Shown one piece after another: positions 8,273-14,667 of a DNA stretch of 17,560 bases; within the stretch, counting starts at the first letter, position 1, and the number at the start of each line of letters is the position of its first letter. The notes under the pieces were generated by a model that was not told the origin of the DNA, did no database searches, and saw nothing but the letters and a program-made list of their open reading frames with translations. Source of the DNA: Bacteroidota bacterium (GTDB lineage Bacteria; Bacteroidota; Bacteroidia; Chitinophagales; Chitinophagaceae); NCBI GenBank assembly GCA_023440945.1, contig JAEZRL010000025.1, positions 1 to 17,560 of the forward strand, given 5' to 3'. The translations under genes were made by a program, and so were the position numbers.

Positions 8273-9082
8273 TCACTTTTTCTGGTAAACCCGCACATAA
8301 TCCACAAACATTTTTGTAGGTAATTTGCTGTCATCAATTGTTTGGCCGGGCCAATCGCCGCCTAAAGCAAGATTCAATAAAAGAAAAAATGGCTGATGAA
8401 ATTCAGTGGTGCTGTTTGCGCCGTTATGAATATTTACTTCGTGAAATTGTTCACCATCAATATACCAGCGTATGGCTGAACTATCCCATTCAATCCCGTA
8501 GATATGATAATCAGAAGGCGTTGAAGTAAGTGTGTCGCCGCTTTGTACATGGCCATTATTATCCCAATGCAAAGTGCCATACATCAAACTGTCGGTGTTG
8601 ATGTGTTCCATAATATCTATCTCGCCGCTTTTAGGCCAGCCAACAGCACTAATGTTTGAACCAAGCATCCAGAAAGCCGGCCAGAAACCTTGACCCACAG
8701 GAATTTTTATACGTGCTTCTATTTTTCCATATTGAAACTCACGCTTGCCTTTTGTGGTCATTCTTGTAGAGGTGTAATGATTCGATCCAACATCTTCTTT
8801 CTTTCCTGTTATAACAAGATTGCCATTGGCTAAAGTTGCATTTGCAGGCTGATAATATTCCTGTTCATGATTGCCCCAGCCCTCGCCGCCTATCTCAAAA
8901 TTCCAACTTGAAGTGTCAACTGCATTGCCATCAAATTCATCTGACCAAACAAGTTGGTATCCATTTGCAGAAGTATCTGTTGCATTAATTGTAGCTTTTG
9001 AAGATTCTGTGCAGGACGATGCAATCAAAATCATTAAAACAAAAAAGAAATTTCGTTGGAGAAGAGTATAGAAGTTATTCAT
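8273..9082 (-). CDS. Glycoside hydrolase family 16 lipoprotein (beta-glucanase/laminarinase-like)
   Basis: A 269-residue outer-envelope enzyme expected to cut internal beta-1,3 or beta-1,3/1,4 bonds in glucans with retention of configuration. It has a lipoprotein signal: hydrophobic residues 11-20 then LIASSC, giving a lipidated Cys24. The mature part starts the GH16 fold with LVWSDEFDGNAVDTSSWNFE (44-63) and GGEGWGNHEQEYY (65-77). It continues with YGKIEARIKIP (118-128), GFWPAFWMLG (132-141), and the retaining active-site signature GEIDIMEHI (153-161) with catalytic E154 and E159 around D156. Late strands IYGIEWD, LNLALGGDWPG and MFVDYVRVYQK complete the usual domain, so it is full length with no extra carbohydrate-binding module. 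The ATG at 9082 is preceded by a palindrome. There is no SusC/SusD pair nearby, so it is not in a visible polysaccharide utilisation locus. The exact glucan is inference. Confidence 0.9.
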   Translation of the reverse strand: MNNFYTLLQRNFFFVLMILIASSCTESSKATINATDTSANGYQLVWSDEFDGNAVDTSSWNFEIGGEGWGNHEQEYYQPANATLANGNLVITGKKEDVGSNHYTSTRMTTKGKREFQYGKIEARIKIPVGQGFWPAFWMLGSNISAVGWPKSGEIDIMEHINTDSLMYGTLHWDNNGHVQSGDTLTSTPSDYHIYGIEWDSSAIRWYIDGEQFHEVNIHNGANSTTEFHQPFFLLLNLALGGDWPGQTIDDSKLPTKMFVDYVRVYQKK

Positions 9083-9083
9083 G

Positions 9084-9099
9084 GCCTTATTTATAAGGC
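9084..9099 (-). promoter_or_regulatory. Palindrome directly before the GH16 start codon
   Basis: GCCTTAT at 9084-9090 and ATAAGGC at 9093-9099 are perfect inverted arms around a 2-bp centre. The arm ends one base before the ATG at 9082. As DNA it could be an operator; as RNA a 2-nt loop is strained, but an opened version could hide the translation start. The structure is seen; the role is unproven. Confidence 0.4.
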
Positions 9100-9157
9100 A
9101 GCAATTTACTTTTAAAAATTAAATTACTGCATTATATAACTTCATATCCTACTAGTG

Positions 9158-9204
9158 AGAAGTGAAACGGCAGATGTCAGATTTTCACCTTTCACTTCTG
9201 ACAT
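9158..9204. repeat. Interleaved inverted repeats in the GH16 / sigma-partner gap
   Basis: Arm A (AGAAGTGAAA, 9158-9167) is perfectly complementary to A' (TTTCACTTCT, 9190-9199). Arm B (ATGTCAG, 9174-9180) is perfectly complementary to B' (CTGACAT, 9198-9204). The order A-B-A'-B' gives a pseudoknot-type or mutually exclusive pair of stems. TTTCAC also recurs at 9183-9188 and 9204-9209. It lies just after the stop of the minus-strand sigma-partner gene (9223), so it may be a 3' end structure or an intergenic repeat family member. Confidence 0.55.
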
Positions 9205-9222
9205 TTCACGCTAAATCTCATA

Positions 9223-10614
9223 CTACTTACTAAAATTATACCTCAGCCCAAATGAAACACCTGTTGTATGAATTTTTTGCTTGAATGGCGCTGATGGTTT
9301 TGTTATCTGCCCTAAATTGTATTGTAAGTGTGGTTCAGCATATAATTGTATATTGTTGCTGATGTGTTTCATAGCGCTCACGCCGGCATATAACCCAAGC
9401 CCGGTATTATGCTTGTAAATGTTATGCGAATTAATATCAATCGCTGTATAAGTATAAGGATCTAATGTTTTACCACTAAACATATTGTAGATATTGAAAA
9501 CCGGCCCTGCAGTAAAAGCAAAATTGAAATTATGTCCACCTGTTTCATAACTAAAAAGCAAAGGAATACTGATGGCTTTTATTGAATTGCCTGCAGGAAT
9601 TTTTTTAGGATTATAAGCAAGGATATTCATCGTGTCAGCCGGACTTAACAAGTTGCCATACGAATCGGTGGCATCACGGTTGTCAACAACAGATACATAA
9701 CGATTAGCACCGGGATTGTAAGTAAATTTTTGATTAACCTGCGTATAATGAATACCTGTTTTCAGCGATAAATGTTTAGTAATCTTTTTACTTAAATTAA
9801 AACCAAAAGAAAAAGAGAAACGTTCAGATTCTACCGCTTTTTTTTGTTCGGTATAAGCAAGATTGACGGATGTATTGGAATTATAATTAGCAGAGGTTGA
9901 TCGCAAAGCCAGTTCGGGAGAAAAGAAAACTTCTGCAATTAAAACATCACCTTCATCTTTCTTGTCAGATTTGTTAGCTTGTTTATTTACCTGTGCTGCT
10001 TCTGAAATTGCCTGTTTATTCTCAAAAAAATCTTTTGCAGGTTTATCCCCCTTGTCAATAACATTTGTTTCGTTATTGTTTTTAGCAATTTCTTTTTGCT
10101 GATGATTATCTTCAGTCTTATTTACAGCATTCTCTTTTTCAGGTTCAATAGAATTATTGTAAAGAGGAGTATAATTTTCTTCAATAAACTTTTGTTTTTG
10201 ATGATTATCGTTTGATGAAATAACAGAAGAAGTATTCTTATTGCCAACTCTTTCTGGGGGTTGAATGTTTTTTTCTGATTTAGTTTTATCCGCCATTTGT
10301 GTTTTTTCAGTTATCTCATTGGTATCGGATGAAGAGCTTTTACTTTGTTTTTCCTGTTTGTTTGATTGCTCTGTTTTATTATTTGCAGCGTTTAATTGCT
10401 GGGGATTAACTGAACTACTTTTATTCTCAATCACAACCCAAACTGTTGCAATAATTATCAGCACCGCCGCAACAAGCATCCATGAAGGGAGAATGAAGAC
10501 TTTTCTGTCTTTATCTTTTTCAGCATGTATGCGCTGCCACATATCATCAGGAACCGGTGAAGAGTGATTCTCCAGTTTCTCCCTGAATATCCTATCAAAC
10601 TCTTTTTCACTCAT
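9223..10614 (-). CDS. Sigma-factor partner: inner-membrane helix plus linker plus outer-membrane-barrel-like domain
   Basis: A 463-residue protein whose ATG overlaps the upstream sigma-factor stop by 4 bp (ATGA), so translation is coupled. Residues 1-40 are charged and presumably cytoplasmic (FDRIFREKLENHSSPVPDDMWQRI), as in the short anti-sigma-like heads of Bacteroidota envelope proteins. Residues 43-62 form one transmembrane helix (PSWMLVAAVLIIIATVWVVI). Residues 63-262 are a low-complexity linker dominated by N, K, E, Q and S. Residues ~264-463 look like an 8-stranded porin-type barrel: alternating strands such as RFSFSFGFNLSKK, LSLKTGIHYTQVNQKF, ISIPLLFSYETG, FNFAFTAGPVFNIYN, GLGLYAGVSAMKH, IQLYAEPHLQYNLG, ending GVSFGLRYNFSK. 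It probably holds the sigma factor in check and senses the envelope (inference); family pages usually call it 'outer membrane beta-barrel protein'. No zinc anti-sigma motif is visible. Confidence 0.75.
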   Translation of the reverse strand: MSEKEFDRIFREKLENHSSPVPDDMWQRIHAEKDKDRKVFILPSWMLVAAVLIIIATVWVVIENKSSSVNPQQLNAANNKTEQSNKQEKQSKSSSSDTNEITEKTQMADKTKSEKNIQPPERVGNKNTSSVISSNDNHQKQKFIEENYTPLYNNSIEPEKENAVNKTEDNHQQKEIAKNNNETNVIDKGDKPAKDFFENKQAISEAAQVNKQANKSDKKDEGDVLIAEVFFSPELALRSTSANYNSNTSVNLAYTEQKKAVESERFSFSFGFNLSKKITKHLSLKTGIHYTQVNQKFTYNPGANRYVSVVDNRDATDSYGNLLSPADTMNILAYNPKKIPAGNSIKAISIPLLFSYETGGHNFNFAFTAGPVFNIYNMFSGKTLDPYTYTAIDINSHNIYKHNTGLGLYAGVSAMKHISNNIQLYAEPHLQYNLGQITKPSAPFKQKIHTTGVSFGLRYNFSK

Positions 10615-11147
10615 ACTGCAATTTTTTCACGATGTTTTATTTTTTCCTGTAACATTTTTCTTGCTTTTACCAACTGGCTGCGGCTGGTGCTTGCCTGGAT
10701 ATTTAACATCTCAGCAATTTCATCATGGCTGTAGCCTTCAATAATATTCAGGTTAAAAACATTGCGATAACCGGTTGGTAAAGTATTTATGAGTTTCATC
10801 AGTTCTTCCGCATTCAGTCTCGAAGCGCCATAACTATCTATTGTTTCATAAGATTCAGTACGTTCATTTATCTCGAGAAAACTGATCCTTTTTTTCTGCA
10901 ACATTTTCAATGACGTGTTAACCACAATTCTTCTTATCCATCCTTCGAAGGAACCTTCGAATTTAAATTGTTCAATATGCGAGAATATTTTTATAAAAGC
11001 CTCCTGCAGCATGTCTTCCGCTTCCTGGTGATCATTTGCATACCTAAGGCAAACAGTCATCATCTTGCCCGCATACATCTCAAAAAGTGTTCGCTGGCAA
11101 AGGGCATTTTTCTTTATGCAACCTTTAATTAGTTCTTGCTCCGTCAA
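10611..11147 (-). CDS. ECF-type RNA polymerase sigma factor
   Basis: A 178-residue sigma-70 family factor of the extracytoplasmic function group, which directs RNA polymerase to a small regulon. Region 2 (about residues 18-85) contains LRYANDHQEAEDMLQEAFIK (34-53) and the FEGWIRRIVVNTSLKML segment (68-84). Region 4 (118-172) has LPTGYRNVFNLNIIEGYS followed by the helix-turn-helix HDEIAEMLNIQASTSRSQLVKARK (141-164 region). Regions 1.1 and 3 are absent, as usual. The start is TTG at 11147. There is no ATG or GTG between it and an in-frame stop upstream, and the next ATG (residue 24) would remove part of region 2, so the TTG is preferred. It overlaps its membrane partner gene by 4 bp. Autoregulation is typical of this class but not shown here. 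Confidence 0.88.
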   Translation of the reverse strand: MTEQELIKGCIKKNALCQRTLFEMYAGKMMTVCLRYANDHQEAEDMLQEAFIKIFSHIEQFKFEGSFEGWIRRIVVNTSLKMLQKKRISFLEINERTESYETIDSYGASRLNAEELMKLINTLPTGYRNVFNLNIIEGYSHDEIAEMLNIQASTSRSQLVKARKMLQEKIKHREKIAV

Positions 11148-11419
11148 CGGTAAATATTCTTCGCGTTTTCAAATACAGATGCCGCAAAATATTGTAATGC
11201 TGCCTTTTGGCAGAATTATTTTTATAAAAGGAAGTTAACGTTATAAAGAAGGTGTTATTATCTGATTCTGCAATAAGTGAAAAATTTTAAACGGCAACTG
11301 AAGTACGCTATTGCTAAAAGGATGCATTTGTGTTTAAAACACATGATTACCTTTTTGTACTTACTTTTGTCCACCTTTTATAGTTTCCCGATTTTTTTGA
11401 AATCAATTTAAACAAAAAC
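11148..11419. promoter_or_regulatory. Divergent control region, sigma factor / M1 peptidase
   Basis: These 272 bp separate the start codons of two divergent genes. On the plus strand TACTTTTG at 11372-11379 matches the Bacteroidota -7 consensus TAnnTTTG exactly and sits 40 bp before the peptidase ATG, but a TTG at the usual -33 spacing is not evident. A dyad (TGTGTTT-a-AAACACA, 11329-11343) lies upstream of it and is an operator candidate. A CTGCC-tttt-GGCAG hairpin at 11200-11213 lies in what would be the sigma-factor leader. No minus-strand -7 match was found. Confidence 0.45.
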
Positions 11420-14035
11420 ATGAGAAAGCTTTTGTTCGTTGTATTTGCTTTAGTGCTGCTTGCCAATTATGCTCAATCGCAAACAGAATCCAGTTCAAAT
11501 TATGATCAGCATGCATTGTTCAGTCCTTTGTTCTATCCTCAAAATGGAAATGAATATAGAAGTGCCGGTGGTCAGCCTGGACCAAAATACTGGCAAAACA
11601 GGGCTGATTATAAAATAAATGTTACGCTTGATACAACACAGCATTCCGTTACAGGAACTGTGGTTATCAGTTATACCAACAACAGTCCTGACGAGTTAAA
11701 CTTTTTGTGGCTTCAGTTGGATCAGAATATTTATAGAGAAGATTCAAGAGCAGAAGCAACTAGCGCAGTAACAGGTGGAAGGTGGGCAAACAAAAGCTTC
11801 ACAGAGGGTAACGTTTTGCAATCTGTATCTGTAACACAAAACGGAAAATCTTCAAAAGCTGATTATCTGGTTGATGATACAAGGATGAAGGTAAATCTTA
11901 CAAATGCTGTAAAAGCAAACGGAGGAACTATCCAGTTAACGGTCAATTATTCATTCAAAATACCTGAATACGGTACGGACAGAATGGGCCGTTTGAACAC
12001 AAAGAATGGTTGGATATATGAAGTAGCTCAATGGTATCCACGCATGTGTGTGTATGATGATGTTTTAGGCTGGAATACTTTGCCTTATCTCGGTGCCGGA
12101 GAATTTTATCTTGAATATGGCAATATTGATTATACCATCACAGCTCCTTCTAATCTAATAATCGTTGGTTCAGGTTCATTAGAAAATGCGAAGGATGTAT
12201 TAACACAAACACAATTAAGCAGGTTAGCGCAAGCACAGCAAAGCGATAATACCGTGATGATTCGTACTGCGGAAGAAGCTGCAAATGCAAAACCTCAATC
12301 ATCAAAAGCAACACTTACCTGGCATTTCAAATGCGATCAAACAAGAGATGTGGCCTGGGCAGCATCAAAAGCTTTTATATGGGATGCAGCACGCATGAAT
12401 ATGCCAAGCGGGAAAAAAGCCTTGGCGCAATCTGTTTATCCTGTTGAAAGCGCAGGAGACAGTGCGTGGGGAAGATCTACAGAATATGTAAAAAAATCTA
12501 TTGAATTTAATTCTAAGCAATGGTATGAGTACACTTATCCTGTTGCAACAAACGTCGCAGGCATTGTAGGCGGTATGGAATATCCTGGAATAGTATTCTG
12601 CTCTTACCGCAGCAAAAGAGGCGGGCTTTGGGGTGTAACTGATCATGAGTTTGGCCATAACTGGTTCCCGATGATCGTTGGTTCAAACGAACGAAAATAT
12701 CCCTGGATGGATGAAGGCTTTAATACCTTCATCAATGACATTGCTACGAAAAACTTTAACAATGGCGAATATTATAAGCCATCAGATTATCAAAGATCAG
12801 CGAAGTACTATTTCAGTCCTAGTTCAGAAGCACTTATGACGGTTCCTGATGTTACACAAGCGAGAAATCTTGGGGTAGCAGCTTATGCAAAACCGGCTGA
12901 AGCCCTGCACATGTTGCGCAATTTTGTTTTAGGACAGGAAAGATTTGATGCGGCTTTCCGTACTTATATCAACCGTTGGGCTTTCAAACATCCAACTCCC
13001 TGGGATTTCTTCAGAACAATGGAAAATGTTGGCGGAGAAGATTTAGCGTGGTTCTGGCGTGGATGGATTTTAAACAACTGGAAACTGGACCAGGCAGTAA
13101 AAGAAGTAAAATACGTAGATGAGTCAGATCCTTCAAAAGGTGCGCTTATCACCATACAAAATCTTGATTCAATGGCGATGCCTGTTATAATCGCTATCGA
13201 ATTAGAAAACGGACATACTGATACGGTCAAACTTCCTGTTGAAGTGTGGCAAAAAGGCAATACGTGGACTTTCAAACATGAGGCTGCTGCAAAGATCAAA
13301 AATGTGGTGATTGATCCTTTGCACCAAATGCCTGATATCAATCCTGATAATAACAGCTTGAAAGGAAATAATGCCGCTTCTTTGAAACCTGCACCACAAG
13401 GCGTTACTGTAACAACCGTTTTAAGCAAATATATTGATGCAATTGGCGGAGCTGATAATGTGAAAAAAATAAAAGATTATTCGATGATAGCGAAAGGTTC
13501 TATACAAGGAGCAGATATTGTGTTGACAAGAAAATACAAACAACCAGATAATTTTTTATCAGAAATTGCATTGCCTTCAATGAACATGGTTCCGATGAAG
13601 ATCGTTATTAATGGCGATAGCGTTAAAATGAATCAAATGGGCAATCCTGTTCCTTTGAATGATGAAGCAAAAAAATCGCTTACAGAAATGGAAGGCGTAG
13701 TTCCTGAATTAAATGTTTTACAAAGTAGCAGAGCTGAATTAGCAGGTGTGCAAACCATTAACGGCAAAGATGCGTATGTAGTAAAATATTCAACTGCTTC
13801 AGGTCTTGATTTTACTTATTATTATGATGTTAACACCGGTTATAAAATAAGAGAAACACAAGGTTCTCCTATGGCTCCCGGTGTTACAAGTACAGTGGAT
13901 TTTTCAGACTACCAGGATGTGAAAGGAATCAAGTTTCCTTTTAAAATGCATGAAGACCAGGGCCAGTATGATTTCGATCTTACTGTGCAAAACATAACTA
14001 TAAACTCAGGTTTAACAGATGCTGATTTTAAATAG
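11420..14035 (+). CDS. Secreted M1 family zinc metallopeptidase with C-terminal extra domain
   Basis: An 871-residue exported aminopeptidase-like enzyme that would trim peptides outside the cytoplasm. The signal peptide is MRKLLFVVFALVLLANYAQS. The N-terminal beta domain (about 60-245) starts with INVTLDTTQHSVTGTVVISY. The catalytic domain has the zinc site HEFGH (409-413) and the third ligand E432 after exactly 18 residues (WMDEGFNTF), with E410 as the general base. The substrate-binding motif is GGMEYPG (384-390) rather than the classical GAMEN. Y489 in AYAKPAEALHMLR is the likely transition-state tyrosine. Residues ~641-662 are a polar linker. Residues 663-871 form an added beta-rich domain (YIDAIGGADNVKKIKDYSM at the start, DYQDVKGIKFPFKM near the end) resembling the LolA-like domains attached to other Bacteroidota peptidases. 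There is no T9SS signal, so a periplasmic location is likely. The ATG at 11420 directly precedes the signal peptide. Confidence 0.9.
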   Translation: MRKLLFVVFALVLLANYAQSQTESSSNYDQHALFSPLFYPQNGNEYRSAGGQPGPKYWQNRADYKINVTLDTTQHSVTGTVVISYTNNSPDELNFLWLQLDQNIYREDSRAEATSAVTGGRWANKSFTEGNVLQSVSVTQNGKSSKADYLVDDTRMKVNLTNAVKANGGTIQLTVNYSFKIPEYGTDRMGRLNTKNGWIYEVAQWYPRMCVYDDVLGWNTLPYLGAGEFYLEYGNIDYTITAPSNLIIVGSGSLENAKDVLTQTQLSRLAQAQQSDNTVMIRTAEEAANAKPQSSKATLTWHFKCDQTRDVAWAASKAFIWDAARMNMPSGKKALAQSVYPVESAGDSAWGRSTEYVKKSIEFNSKQWYEYTYPVATNVAGIVGGMEYPGIVFCSYRSKRGGLWGVTDHEFGHNWFPMIVGSNERKYPWMDEGFNTFINDIATKNFNNGEYYKPSDYQRSAKYYFSPSSEALMTVPDVTQARNLGVAAYAKPAEALHMLRNFVLGQERFDAAFRTYINRWAFKHPTPWDFFRTMENVGGEDLAWFWRGWILNNWKLDQAVKEVKYVDESDPSKGALITIQNLDSMAMPVIIAIELENGHTDTVKLPVEVWQKGNTWTFKHEAAAKIKNVVIDPLHQMPDINPDNNSLKGNNAASLKPAPQGVTVTTVLSKYIDAIGGADNVKKIKDYSMIAKGSIQGADIVLTRKYKQPDNFLSEIALPSMNMVPMKIVINGDSVKMNQMGNPVPLNDEAKKSLTEMEGVVPELNVLQSSRAELAGVQTINGKDAYVVKYSTASGLDFTYYYDVNTGYKIRETQGSPMAPGVTSTVDFSDYQDVKGIKFPFKMHEDQGQYDFDLTVQNITINSGLTDADFK

Positions 14036-14189
14036 TGGCATCTGTTTACCTATAAACATAAAAATTTAGAAAAATCAAGGAATAGGAATTAAATATACCT
14101 ATGAAGCCGAGCATTACAAATGCTTGGTGCAAAAGCAAATAAAAAAATGCGAGGTTACATCTAACCTTTAAAATTGCAAAAATTATCGG
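14036..14189 (+). other. Peptidase-response regulator spacer with two hairpins
   Basis: This 154-bp gap holds a 9-bp hairpin CCGAGCATT-aca-AATGCTTGG (14107-14127, one G-T pair) and a second, AGGTTA-catc-TAACCT (14152-14167), ending 22 nt before the response regulator ATG. Neither has a proper T-run after it, so they are not canonical terminators; they may act as a 3' processing signal for the peptidase mRNA or as leader structure for the regulator. Confidence 0.45.
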
Positions 14190-14552
14190 ATGAAGAAAGT
14201 TCTTGTTATAGATGATGATCCTGATATACTTGAGAGTATGAGCCTTATCTTCCGATACAGTGGATTTGATGTTCATACAAAACCGGATATTCATCGCCTT
14301 TTAGAAGACATAGAAAGTTTTCAACCCGATATTATTCTATTGGATGTATTTCTTGGCGTTGCTGATGGTACGGATGTGTGCATTAATCTTAAAGCTTATC
14401 CTCCTACTCAAACAATTCCTGTGCTCATGGTTTCTGCACATTCCAATGCAGAAGAAATTATGAGTAAGTGTCCTGCAGATGGCTTTCTGCCAAAACCTTT
14501 CGATATTGATGAACTTATTGGCCGGGTGAATAAATTGATTGATGTTAACTGA
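14190..14552 (+). CDS. Single-domain response regulator (receiver only)
   Basis: A 120-residue CheY-like receiver with no output domain. The acidic pocket D8-D9-D10 (VLVIDDDPDILES), phosphoacceptor D52 (IILLDVFLG), the switch serine S82 (LMVSAHS) and K102 (FLPKPFDIDELI) are all in place, so it should accept a phosphoryl group from a histidine kinase and act through protein contacts. No kinase gene is in the window, so its partner is unknown. The start ATG at 14190 gives the normal first strand MKKVLVIDDD with no room for extension. An intrinsic-terminator-like hairpin follows 8 bp after the stop, making it a transcription unit end separate from recQ. Confidence 0.92.
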   Translation: MKKVLVIDDDPDILESMSLIFRYSGFDVHTKPDIHRLLEDIESFQPDIILLDVFLGVADGTDVCINLKAYPPTQTIPVLMVSAHSNAEEIMSKCPADGFLPKPFDIDELIGRVNKLIDVN

Positions 14553-14560
14553 TTAGATTT

Positions 14561-14603
14561 AGGGTTAACAACCTTCACATGTTGTCAACCCTTTCTGTTT
14601 CTT
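14561..14603 (+). terminator. Rho-independent terminator after the response regulator
   Basis: AGGGTTaACAAC (14561-14572) pairs with GTTGTcAACCCT (14581-14592): six plus five base pairs around one A-C mismatch, with an 8-nt loop (CTTCACAT). A T-rich stretch TTCTGTTTCTT follows at 14593-14603. It begins 8 bp after the regulator stop and is oriented to stop plus-strand transcription. Confidence 0.75.
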
Positions 14604-14667
14604 ATTCCCAAAAAAATTTACTTCACACATCCCTCCTTGCCTGTTATTTTTACTTAAACAATAAGGT

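Noticed and set aside
12964..13428. 154-codon minus-strand frame inside the M1 peptidase
   Set aside because: It has Cys/Phe/Ser-rich composition typical of antisense translation, and the plus-strand peptidase frame is clearly real.
14046..14294. 82-codon minus-strand frame over the peptidase-regulator spacer
   Set aside because: It overlaps the start of the response regulator, contains both hairpins and has no recognisable motif.
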